A DNA stretch of 8,515 bases from Balneolaceae bacterium (lineage in GTDB: Bacteria; Bacteroidota; Rhodothermia; Balneolales; Balneolaceae). The stretch spans positions 1 through 8,515 of the forward strand of contig PWFZ01000005.1 in NCBI GenBank assembly GCA_003555185.1. The letters run 5' to 3'. The position numbers and the translations under genes are program-made. The notes under the pieces are model-generated. The model saw only the letters and a list, made by a program, of their open reading frames with translations, was not told the DNA's origin and did not search any database. Positions 1-6,340 of this stretch are shown here, one piece after another; the stretch's first letter is position 1; each line of letters opens with the position of its first letter.

Positions 1-2757
1 ACCAATTAATCGATTTATAGTGGGACAATCATCAAGTGCCGGAGGGCACTCTCTGGAGCGGAAAGATCGAAAACTATATCCACGAATGTACGTTTGAGAA
101 TTTGTTGATCCCAGATATTCAGTTGAAAACGGATCACCCACTTCAGCCCAGTAATTGCCCCTGTGGAGTATCCTGAATGCAACTGTTAGCGGATCTAAAA
201 ATATATAGCGTCGGGCATCTCCGAGAAGGTTTAAGAATGTTGCGGAGTTTAAAAACTGTGTGGCTTCATATCGGCTTCGACCACCTTGTATGGGTGAGGT
301 AAATCCGAAATTGGCAAAATCAACAACATAGGCAACGCTCGTTGTTAGAAAATAGAGGTTATCGGGAGCATCGAGGGATTCTGTTTGCCGGTCAATTACA
401 CGTCCGAAGGGATCAAGAGTAAACTGCTGTAACCGTCGCTCAAACGCATAGCGCGACAGTCCAACTCTGCTTTCAAATCTACGCGTCATGGATAGAGGGT
501 ATTCATTTAATACTCCGGCCTGACTAATGTAAATACGCTCAACAAGACGGTTCAATATTTGCTCTCCGGTTTCCGGGTCTCGTTGCGTAAACGCTGAGGC
601 AAATGCGATAGGAATATGCGAAACTACTGCACCATAATTAACTCTGTTACGCCGGTTTACAAAGCTTACCTGCCCTCCAATATCTCTAAATGAACCACGG
701 GCTTGTACAGCTACTCCAAGATTATAGTCACCTAAAAGATCGGTAAATAAAAATCCTACACCACCCGCTACTTGTGTGCCAAACCCCGGACCACCTGTGC
801 CTACGCCAATTTGAGCAGGGATTACGTTGGTTAGGCTGAGACGCCGAGTGTGTGATTTCTCTTCAAATTGGGTTTCAGGGGATAAAAGTCCACGGCTTGG
901 ATCTGCGAGGTATCCTGCGATAATATTTTCTCCCAATGATTCAAAGGGGGGTAAAACTCGTGCAGGTGCACCGGGATCAGCTGTGAGATCCTCTACAAGT
1001 TCTGCCGGATGCGTATCAGGGTCGAGGGATAGAATTTTGAAGCGATCATTTGAATAAACAGAAAACATCAATATTCCGGTTTCACGGGAAATGGTGAGGG
1101 CAGGGGAGTGCTCAGTGACCCCTGTTACACCGGTTTGAACCCGGGTAATACGATAGACCTCTTCCGTATTTAAATCAAACCTGTAAATGTCTTGAAATCC
1201 ATCCGGATCAGCAATGAAGTAGATGCTTTCGCCATCAGGGGAAAAATTAGGGTTGGAATAGGTAGTTTCACCAAAAGGTGCCAGGTAGGTTCTGCTGCCG
1301 GTTTCTACATTCAGCAATGCAAGGCGCGTCTGTTTAATATCCAGAAGGTCGAAGTCGGTGCCATCGGGGCCTCCATCGGTTACATAGACTATGTATTCTC
1401 CGTCCGGGCTCCATGACGGTTGTATGGCAGAGAAATCATCATTTGTTAAATGACTAACGGAGTTTTCTTCAAAATTATAAACATAAATATTGCTGATTGC
1501 ACCAATTACACCGGATACAGCGATTTGATTTCCATCAGGGCTCCATGCAGGATTTTCAAGAGCAGGCACACCACGGAGAGATATGTTGCGTTCAATTTGT
1601 CCTGTTTCAAAATTCCAGATGGATAACTCATTATCTCCTTGTGCGAATGTGACAAACACAACTCTGCGACTTTCAGGGCCCCATGATCCGGCAGAATTTA
1701 AAAAGCGAATGTCATCAAGGTGGGGGCCTTCCTCAACACCATCGAGCGTGGCAATTACTCTGCCTTCTTCTACATACGCTACCTGAAGATCTATCCCGAT
1801 CGGAATTCTATCACTTAAAAATGCTACTAAATTGCCATCAGGACTAAGTGAAGGAGAGATGTTAATGCGTCCATGCCCCAATTCTTCAGCAAGAACAATA
1901 CGACCAACTTCATTAAGCGAATCTCTGTCTTCCAATAGTGGTTGATAATGTTGATTGAGCGAATTGTGCCATTGTTCTATTAAATTATCTGCACTGATGT
2001 CAAACAATGAATCAACAGCTGCTGCCGGGCCTACTACTCCTGATGCACCCAGATAATCCCACGTACGCTGGTCTCCATACATTCCGCCCATGTAGGCTAA
2101 TAATGCATGGCCAAACCTGTAAGGGTTATATAGTTGCATTTGCCGGGTCAGTTCAGTGAATGACGGAAGCCGATCATTGATCACCGCATCACGCATCCAC
2201 ATGCTTGTTAACGTATGCTGTCGGCCAAGCGAATAATATTCAGCCATCCCCTCTACAAGCCAGAGTGGTAGGTTGTTTAGGTTTATACCCGCTCGTCTGG
2301 CAAAATCAAACTGAAAGGAGTGTACCTGTTCGTGACCCAAGACGTGATGTGTTACGGCATGATTCGGCGTGAGTGGCATTGTAACCCGTTCGCGTAATGG
2401 TTCTGCCAAACCTCTCACCCCACCCGGTATAAATCCGGGCACGATATTCGTTTGTCGGAAATCGGCATCATCAGCATAAAAGATGAGTGATTTTCGATCT
2501 TCTTCGATATAGCCATGCCCGGTTACCTCAGATAGACGAGTATACCAGCGCTCGGCCATCCGAGCAACATGAGGCATAAAAGGGCGCATGTCATCGTAGT
2601 ATAAAATTTGATAGTGCTCTGTGTCGATTTCTTTAAAATCAAACCTTTCGTACTGTACCTTATTTCGACCAAAGTACTGCCCGAAGAGTGACGGAACCGT
2701 AAATAATGAAAATAATAACAGTAAAATGAATTGTTTAAACAGTATAGATCTGTTCAT
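1..2757 (-). CDS. Secreted HExxH peptidase-like / PD40 beta-propeller / outer-membrane beta-barrel protein (3' end outside window)
   Basis: Reading the minus strand from ATG at 2757 gives 919 uninterrupted codons that stay in frame to base 1, so the C-terminus lies beyond the window. Residues 1-26 form a signal peptide (basic start, Leu-rich core, SLFG then Q). Residues ~40-200 resemble the peptidase MA-like family: HEQVH at 142-146 fits the HExxH zinc motif, and EGMAEY (E169, E173) fits the downstream glutamate ligand region. Residues ~300-600 carry PD40/TolB-like blades with WSPDG or FSPDG motifs near 304, 405, 449 and 505. From ~640 the sequence alternates in the manner of an outer-membrane barrel, with IRGY at 891-894 as in Omp85/surface-antigen barrels. 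It ends in NRLIG, so roughly another hundred residues are probably missing. Likely location is the outer membrane with soluble domains attached; substrate is unknown. Family-level similarity is strong, but proteolytic activity is inferred only from the motif. Confidence 0.85.
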   Translation of the reverse strand, partial: MNRSILFKQFILLLLFSLFTVPSLFGQYFGRNKVQYERFDFKEIDTEHYQILYYDDMRPFMPHVARMAERWYTRLSEVTGHGYIEEDRKSLIFYADDADFRQTNIVPGFIPGGVRGLAEPLRERVTMPLTPNHAVTHHVLGHEQVHSFQFDFARRAGINLNNLPLWLVEGMAEYYSLGRQHTLTSMWMRDAVINDRLPSFTELTRQMQLYNPYRFGHALLAYMGGMYGDQRTWDYLGASGVVGPAAAVDSLFDISADNLIEQWHNSLNQHYQPLLEDRDSLNEVGRIVLAEELGHGRINISPSLSPDGNLVAFLSDRIPIGIDLQVAYVEEGRVIATLDGVEEGPHLDDIRFLNSAGSWGPESRRVVFVTFAQGDNELSIWNFETGQIERNISLRGVPALENPAWSPDGNQIAVSGVIGAISNIYVYNFEENSVSHLTNDDFSAIQPSWSPDGEYIVYVTDGGPDGTDFDLLDIKQTRLALLNVETGSRTYLAPFGETTYSNPNFSPDGESIYFIADPDGFQDIYRFDLNTEEVYRITRVQTGVTGVTEHSPALTISRETGILMFSVYSNDRFKILSLDPDTHPAELVEDLTADPGAPARVLPPFESLGENIIAGYLADPSRGLLSPETQFEEKSHTRRLSLTNVIPAQIGVGTGGPGFGTQVAGGVGFLFTDLLGDYNLGVAVQARGSFRDIGGQVSFVNRRNRVNYGAVVSHIPIAFASAFTQRDPETGEQILNRLVERIYISQAGVLNEYPLSMTRRFESRVGLSRYAFERRLQQFTLDPFGRVIDRQTESLDAPDNLYFLTTSVAYVVDFANFGFTSPIQGGRSRYEATQFLNSATFLNLLGDARRYIFLDPLTVAFRILHRGNYWAEVGDPFSTEYLGSTNSQTYIRGYSFRSFRSRECPPALDDCPTINRLIG

Positions 2758-2794
2758 CCTGATAAATTTTCTCTCTGATTTAATTTCAACTTCA

Positions 2795-2809
2795 GTGATT
2801 CTCAATCAC
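2795..2809. promoter_or_regulatory. Short perfect inverted repeat in the leader of the minus-strand gene (possible operator)
   Basis: GTGATT-CTC-AATCAC is a perfect 6-bp inverted repeat around 3 bases, 38 bases before the ATG at 2757 and just downstream of the better candidate -10 box. The flanking pairs 2793/2811 and 2792/2812 also match after one mismatch. Position and symmetry suit a repressor site, but no specific regulator is recognised, and a palindrome of this size can arise by chance. Confidence 0.25.
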
Positions 2810-2827
2810 CGATAACACATTATTGTT

Positions 2828-2852
2828 ATTATAACCTCTTTGCAGGATTATA
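2828..2852 (-). promoter_or_regulatory. Candidate -10 elements for the minus-strand peptidase/barrel gene
   Basis: On the minus strand, TATAAT occurs twice: at 2852-2847 and at 2833-2828, 71 and 90 bases upstream of the ATG. Neither has a convincing -35 hexamer or a TTG at the right distance, and the surrounding DNA is AT-rich, so chance matches are possible. The downstream one would give a leader of about 60 bases that contains the palindrome at 2795-2809. Confidence 0.25.
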
Positions 2853-3000
2853 TATTTTTAAAAAGATGAGTAAATGTTGTAAAAGTAACGGAAATCAAGA
2901 GGTAATATGACTCATTTTGTATTATCTGTAAGGATTTAATAAAAGACTGTTATTTCTTGGCAGACTATTAAAATACTATTCATAACAAATAAAATGATAG

Positions 3001-3354
3001 ATGATGGCAACGGATGAATTAGATTTAAGAGAACGTAAATGTGAAGCCTGTAGTGCAGAAACACCAACACTGACAGGCGATGAGTTGTATAAGTATCATG
3101 ACAAGCTGGAAGAAGGATGGAAATTAGTTGATGATCATCATCTTGAAAAAAGCTATTCATTTAAGAACTTTCGGCAGGGATTGGATTTTACCGTCAAAAT
3201 TGGAGAGATGTCAGAAGAGGAGGGACATCATCCGGATATTTATCTGACATGGGGAGAGGTCAGGTTGAAAGTTTTTACCCATTCTATTGATGGCCTTAGC
3301 GAAAATGATTTTATTTGGGCAGCTAAAGCCGAGGCTGTGTATGAGGAGCTGTAA
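3001..3354 (+). CDS. phhB: Pterin-4a-carbinolamine dehydratase (4a-hydroxytetrahydrobiopterin dehydratase)
   Basis: The 117-residue product belongs to the PCD/DCoH family, which dehydrates 4a-hydroxytetrahydropterin to recycle the cofactor of aromatic amino acid hydroxylases; it is cytosolic. The signature is clear: EEGHHPDIY with H76, H77 and P78, then H94 and D103 in FTHSIDGLSENDF, matching the three active-site histidines and conserved Asp of the family. The N-terminus carries CEAC (C14, C17) followed by PTLTGDEL, an arrangement often seen in bacterial members. Two adjacent Met codons (3001, 3004) could start it; no Shine-Dalgarno sequence decides between them. No phenylalanine hydroxylase gene is nearby, so its partner is elsewhere or it has another pterin role. 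The stop codon TAA lies within the GTAACCC head of the downstream repeat. Confidence 0.93.
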   Translation: MMATDELDLRERKCEACSAETPTLTGDELYKYHDKLEEGWKLVDDHHLEKSYSFKNFRQGLDFTVKIGEMSEEEGHHPDIYLTWGEVRLKVFTHSIDGLSENDFIWAAKAEAVYEEL

Positions 3355-3469
3355 CCCGGACGTCCCCGTCCGAGTGCCATCGAGAGGTAGGTATATCTAA
3401 ACAATTTAGTTTCTTGTTTAGTGAGATCTGTGGTTATGGGAAGATTTCGAAGCAGGAGCTTCGGGTTAC
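3351..3469 (+). repeat. REP-like inverted hairpin pair, copy 1 of a tandem duplication
   Basis: This 119-bp unit begins with GTAACCC and ends with its reverse complement GGGTTAC (3463-3469). At the 5' end the stem CGGACG (3357-3362) and CGTCCG (3367-3372) closes loop TCCC. At the 3' end CGAAGC (3448-3453) and GCTTCG (3458-3463) closes loop AGGA. Read from its own head, the 3' end is GTAACC-CGAAGC-TCCT-GCTTCG, the same design as the 5' end (GTAACC-CGGACG-TCCC-CGTCCG) with a different but still self-complementary stem. A third stem, CTAAACAA (3397-3404) with TTGTTTAG (3414-3421), sits in the core. The design resembles two REP elements in opposite orientation (BIME-like), which in other bacteria are mobilised by REP-associated tyrosine transposases; none is encoded here. 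It could also end or stabilise the upstream transcript. Confidence 0.85.
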
Positions 3470-3587
3470 GTATCCCGGACGTCCTCGTCCGAGTGCCATC
3501 GAGAGGTAGGTATATCTAAACAATTTAGTTTCTTGTTTAGTAAGATTTGTGGTGATGGAAAGATTCCGAAGCAGGAGCTTCGGTTAC
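3470..3587 (+). repeat. REP-like inverted hairpin pair, copy 2 of a tandem duplication
   Basis: This copy directly abuts copy 1, so that GGGTTAC of one is followed by GTATCCC of the next. By eye the copies differ by about seven substitutions and one missing G. Its 5' stem (3476-3481 with 3486-3491) is unchanged and the loop is TCCT. Its 3' stem is one pair longer, CCGAAGC (3566-3572) with GCTTCGG (3577-3583), around loop AGGA. The core stem recurs at 3516-3523 and 3533-3540 without change. Differences outside the loop and head fall mainly between the core stem and the 3' hairpin. The conserved stems argue that structure is kept, although a recent duplication would also explain the similarity. 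From 3588 to 3654 only AT-rich sequence leading to the next gene is seen. Confidence 0.85.
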
Positions 3588-3654
3588 GGGAACTTCGATT
3601 TACTTTGCTGATTGAAGCAGTATTTTGTACTATATGTATAAAATATGTTTACTC

Positions 3655-4707
3655 ATGAAGAATCAACCTCTGCGTGGACGAGGGTCCACCGATAATCCCA
3701 AAAATCGTTTTAGCGATACTCATCTCGAATATGAAATTGATCCTGAAACCGGTCAGCTGAACAGACCGAAAACTCAAATTTTAAATGATCATACCAAAAA
3801 TATAATATCCACAAACAAGAGTCCGGATATCCCGTTTGATGTGAGCGTCAATCCATATCGAGGCTGCGAACATGGGTGTGCATATTGCTACGCACGTCCT
3901 TCACATGAATTTCTGGGAATGTCGGCCGGACTGGATTTTGAGACAAAAATTGTAGCAAAGTATGATGCTCCGAAACTGCTGCGGGAAAAATTATCAGAAA
4001 AGGTATGGAAGCCGCAAACCCTGGTGATGAGTGGAGTGACTGACCCGTATCAACCTATTGAAAAGGAGTTAAGAATCACTCGAAGATGCGTGGAGATTTT
4101 GACGGAGAGCAGGCACCCCCTGGTAATCATCACAAAAAATTATGGTGTGACCCGCGATATTGATCAGCTTGCAAAGCTGGCCGAAGTTGGAGCCGTTAGA
4201 GTTGTTCTGTCTATAACAAGTCTGGATAAAGATCTGATTGGAACACTTGAACCCCGAACATCTCGTCCGCAGAAAAGGCTGCTTGCGGTGAAAGAATTAA
4301 CTGAAGCGGGCATACCTGTTCATGTAAATATTGCACCGCTTATTCCCGGCCTGACAGATGATGAGATTGTACCCATTATGGAAGCTGCAAAAAAAGCGGG
4401 AGCAGAATCCGTTTCCTATACGATTTTACGACTTCCATTTGGTGTGAAAGATATCTTTTTAAAATGGCTGGAAGATCATCAACCCAACCGGAAACAGAAG
4501 GTGATAAACAGAATGGAGAGTTTGAAAGACGGACGGCTCAATCGGTCAGAATTTGGCGAGCGATTTCGTGGGGAGGGAGCATATGGAAGGCAGATTGAAC
4601 AGTTAATCCGCATTCATCAGGAACGGCTGGGTTTAAATAAAAAACGAATCCCGCTGAACTGCGATGCTTTTCGCCGGCCTAAATCAGATCAGCTGTCACT
4701 TTTTTAA
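3655..4707 (+). CDS. PA0069/Rv2578c-type radical SAM protein (SPL-like superfamily)
   Basis: The 350-residue product shows the radical SAM cluster motif NPYRGCEHGCAYCYARP, with C71, C75 and C78 placed to bind a [4Fe-4S] cluster. It also has the family N-terminus PLRGRGSTDNP and the segment VMSGVTDPYQPIE. The family is related in sequence to spore photoproduct lyase; its reaction is not established, and a role in nucleic acid repair is inferred. The last five residues, QLSLF, match the consensus of beta sliding-clamp binding peptides. The start at ATG 3655 is chosen because relatives begin shortly before the GRG motif. In-frame TTG 3625 and ATG 3634 would add a short hydrophobic leader that looks like translated AT-rich spacer. 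The gene stands alone: 67 bases after the repeat pair and 128 bases before the lipoprotein gene. No clear ribosome binding site is seen. Confidence 0.88.
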   Translation: MKNQPLRGRGSTDNPKNRFSDTHLEYEIDPETGQLNRPKTQILNDHTKNIISTNKSPDIPFDVSVNPYRGCEHGCAYCYARPSHEFLGMSAGLDFETKIVAKYDAPKLLREKLSEKVWKPQTLVMSGVTDPYQPIEKELRITRRCVEILTESRHPLVIITKNYGVTRDIDQLAKLAEVGAVRVVLSITSLDKDLIGTLEPRTSRPQKRLLAVKELTEAGIPVHVNIAPLIPGLTDDEIVPIMEAAKKAGAESVSYTILRLPFGVKDIFLKWLEDHQPNRKQKVINRMESLKDGRLNRSEFGERFRGEGAYGRQIEQLIRIHQERLGLNKKRIPLNCDAFRRPKSDQLSLF

Positions 4708-4712
4708 TAGTC

Positions 4713-4742
4713 AAGTTGCAGGTTTCTATATATAAGTTGCAG
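4713..4742. repeat. Pair of 9-bp direct repeats spaced 21 bp apart
   Basis: AAGTTGCAG occurs at 4713-4721 and 4734-4742. The 21-bp period equals about two helical turns, which would place both copies on the same face of DNA. The second copy also begins a 9-bp inverted match: TTGCAGAAA at 4737-4745 pairs with TTTCTGCAA at 4795-4803. All three lie between the radical SAM gene and the lipoprotein gene, around the candidate promoter of the latter. A regulator site is possible; no known motif is recognised. Confidence 0.4.
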
Positions 4743-4768
4743 AAATAACTTCTTATCATTTTGCGCCC

Positions 4769-4798
4769 TTGTCATTTACTCGCTTTTTACTAACTTTC
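4769..4798 (+). promoter_or_regulatory. Candidate Bacteroidota-type promoter for the lipoprotein gene
   Basis: CTTG at 4769-4772, an 18-base spacer, and TAACTTTC at 4791-4798 approximate the Bacteroidota -33/-7 pattern (TTTG, then TAnnTTTG). Transcription would start near 4804, leaving a leader of about 30 bases. AAAGAGA shortly before the ATG at 4836 may help ribosome binding. The match is imperfect. Confidence 0.35.
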
Positions 4799-4835
4799 TG
4801 CAATGGTTAAATAATAAATTCTTAAAGAGACAGTC

Positions 4836-5672
4836 ATGGAGAAATCATACAAAACTACGTTTAATAATTTAATATGTACATTAGCGATTGTGTCACTTTT
4901 AACGGCATGCGGGTCTGTAATGCAGGGAGCTTCGGATGGTATTTCATCAGCAATAAGCGGAGCTGTTTCGGCTGAAGTCGAACGAAGTGTAAGCGGAATG
5001 CTTGCAGGTTATACCGATGCAATGCTGTATCAATTAGCCTATACTCAGGCATTTATGGTGGGTGGATATGGTGTTGAGATGGAAGATTTTGTTGAAGGTG
5101 AAGGAAGTACCTGGAGAATTGAATCCGGCGACGAAAATGAAATGCACAGCTTCACCGTTGAACGTGCGCTATTAAAAAAGAATGAAGACGGAACAAGCTG
5201 GTGGTATTTCAGATATCAGCCGGAAGCAGATGATCAATCCATTGAGTATGAAATGAAACTGACCACTGCGCTAAACCCGATGGAAATGTATGTTCGCGAT
5301 CCGGAAACCGGAAATGTAGAGCATCGCGTATTTTCATATCGGGAACAGGAAGAAGAACTTGATGAAGGTGAAGATGAGATTGAAGAAGCAGGTTACCGTA
5401 CAGAGAGATATGATATTGAGAACTGGGAAGATTATCGTGTAGGTGAGGAGTCGATAACCGTTGGCAACTACACGTTTAACGCTGCCGTATTACATTATGA
5501 AGGTACCGAAGAAGAGGGCGACGAGGATGTTTCGGTTCGATGGTGGTTAGCTGAAGATGCACCGGGTGAATTGCTTAAATATGAAATGACGAGTAAAACG
5601 GAAGGCGGAAAAGTGATGGGAGAAATGACGGATTTAAGACGTGATTATACGCCCAGATTTTCTGAATTATAA
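4836..5672 (+). CDS. Acidic lipoprotein of unknown function
   Basis: The 278-residue product starts with a lipoprotein signal: basic and polar N-region, hydrophobic ICTLAIVSLL, then lipobox LTAC with C25 as the lipidated cysteine. G26-S27 follows rather than Asp, so an outer-membrane destination is plausible, though Bacteroidota sorting rules differ. Residues ~26-75 are rich in Gly, Ser and Ala (SDGISSAISGAVSAEVERS) and could form an amphipathic helix. The rest alternates in a beta-rich way, with many aromatics (WWYFRY, WRIE, RWWL) and acidic runs such as EQEEELDEGEDEIEEAG near 170-186. The pattern suggests a compact beta domain, perhaps ligand-binding, but I do not recognise a family and assign no function. 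It is separated from both neighbours by more than 80 bases and probably forms its own unit. Confidence 0.8.
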   Translation: MEKSYKTTFNNLICTLAIVSLLTACGSVMQGASDGISSAISGAVSAEVERSVSGMLAGYTDAMLYQLAYTQAFMVGGYGVEMEDFVEGEGSTWRIESGDENEMHSFTVERALLKKNEDGTSWWYFRYQPEADDQSIEYEMKLTTALNPMEMYVRDPETGNVEHRVFSYREQEEELDEGEDEIEEAGYRTERYDIENWEDYRVGEESITVGNYTFNAAVLHYEGTEEEGDEDVSVRWWLAEDAPGELLKYEMTSKTEGGKVMGEMTDLRRDYTPRFSEL

Positions 5673-5707
5673 AATGTGATATGGAATCGAATGTGACGTA
5701 TCATTCA

Positions 5708-5740
5708 TTTGTTAGGAAAGTACATTAAAGAATTAATTTC
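5708..5740 (+). promoter_or_regulatory. Candidate promoter for the peroxiredoxin-like gene / pdxH / trmB unit
   Basis: TTTG at 5708-5711 is followed after 21 bases by TTAATTTC at 5733-5740, which partly fits the Bacteroidota -33/-7 pattern. The start would fall close to 5746, leaving only about ten bases before ATG 5755. The element is AT-rich and imperfect. Confidence 0.3.
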
Positions 5741-5754
5741 AAAAGAATATAATT

Positions 5755-6339
5755 ATGTCTGCTGTACATTCAACCATGCTGGAACTTGGGACAAAAGCCC
5801 CTGACTTTTCACTGCAGGATGTAGTGACCGGAAATATTTATACCCCAAGAAACTTTAAAGGGAATAAGGCATTTTTGGTGATGTTTATCTGCAACCACTG
5901 TCCGTACGTGAAGCTAATTAAGGAGGCACTTGTAGAGTACGCTTCCGACTATATGCCCAAAGGCGTTGGAATCGTAGCAATCAGTTCTAACGATGCAGAA
6001 AACTATCCGCAGGATGGGCCGGAGAAAATGGAAGAGGACTCTAAAGCATTTGGATACCCATTCCCATACCTGTACGATAAATCTCAAAAAGTTGCGCAGG
6101 ATTATAAAGCTGCCTGTACACCTGACTTTTTCCTTTTTGATGAAAACCTGAAGCTGGTCTACAGGGGACAGTTTGATTCTTCCAGACCTAAGAACGATGT
6201 TAAACCTACCGGTGAAGATCTTCGGAATGCCACCGATAAAATACTAAATGGAGAGCCTGTTCCTGAAGAAGAGCAGACTCCTAGTATTGGTTGCAACATC
6301 AAATGGAAGAAAGGAAACGAACCGGAGTACGTTGGATAA
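5755..6339 (+). CDS. Thioredoxin-fold peroxiredoxin-like protein (AhpC/TSA, PRX_like1 type)
   Basis: The 194-residue product has the redoxin layout: GTKAPDFSLQD at 12-22, beta strand AFLVMFI, then CNHCPYV with C46 and C49 in a CxxC arrangement at the start of the helix. TPDFFLFD (T122, P123) supplies the expected cis-proline loop. This matches the PRX_like1 branch of thioredoxin-fold proteins, whose members pair a CNHCPY motif with an extra Cys before the cis-Pro (C121 here); a further Cys, C179, lies in SIGCNIKW near the end. A disulfide reductase or peroxidase role is inferred, and substrates are unknown. There is no signal peptide, so it is cytosolic. It is followed after a single base by the GTG start of pdxH, indicating co-transcription and probably translational coupling. 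Confidence 0.88.
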   Translation: MSAVHSTMLELGTKAPDFSLQDVVTGNIYTPRNFKGNKAFLVMFICNHCPYVKLIKEALVEYASDYMPKGVGIVAISSNDAENYPQDGPEKMEEDSKAFGYPFPYLYDKSQKVAQDYKAACTPDFFLFDENLKLVYRGQFDSSRPKNDVKPTGEDLRNATDKILNGEPVPEEEQTPSIGCNIKWKKGNEPEYVG

Positions 6340-6340
6340 A

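Noticed and set aside
827..2815. Several plus-strand open frames of 64-76 codons between 827 and 2815
   Set aside because: They lie inside or over the start of the continuous minus-strand gene, have no family-like sequence, and are antisense shadows of it.
2957..2986. Sigma-70-like promoter TTGGCA / CATAAC before the pterin dehydratase gene
   Set aside because: The -10 match is poor and the predicted start would leave almost no leader; not better than chance in this AT-rich spacer.
2936..3160. Minus-strand open frame overlapping the pterin dehydratase gene
   Set aside because: Most of it is antisense to a gene with clear family motifs; the translation shows no recognisable domain.
3351..3587. 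CRISPR array
   Set aside because: Only two long copies that abut each other with no unique spacers, and no cas genes nearby.
3625..3654. TTG or ATG starts upstream of the radical SAM gene
   Set aside because: The extra residues (MYYMYKICLL) are not family-like and translate AT-rich spacer; ATG 3655 sits directly before the conserved GRG region.
4687..4750. Intrinsic terminator after the radical SAM gene
   Set aside because: The T-run at 4699-4704 belongs to the last codons, and only a very short CAGCTG palindrome precedes it; no stable stem is seen.
6248..6340. ATG at 6248 as the pdxH start
   Set aside because: It would put 31 unrelated residues in front of a full-length PdxH and overlap the previous gene by 92 bases; GTG 6341 fits the family length.
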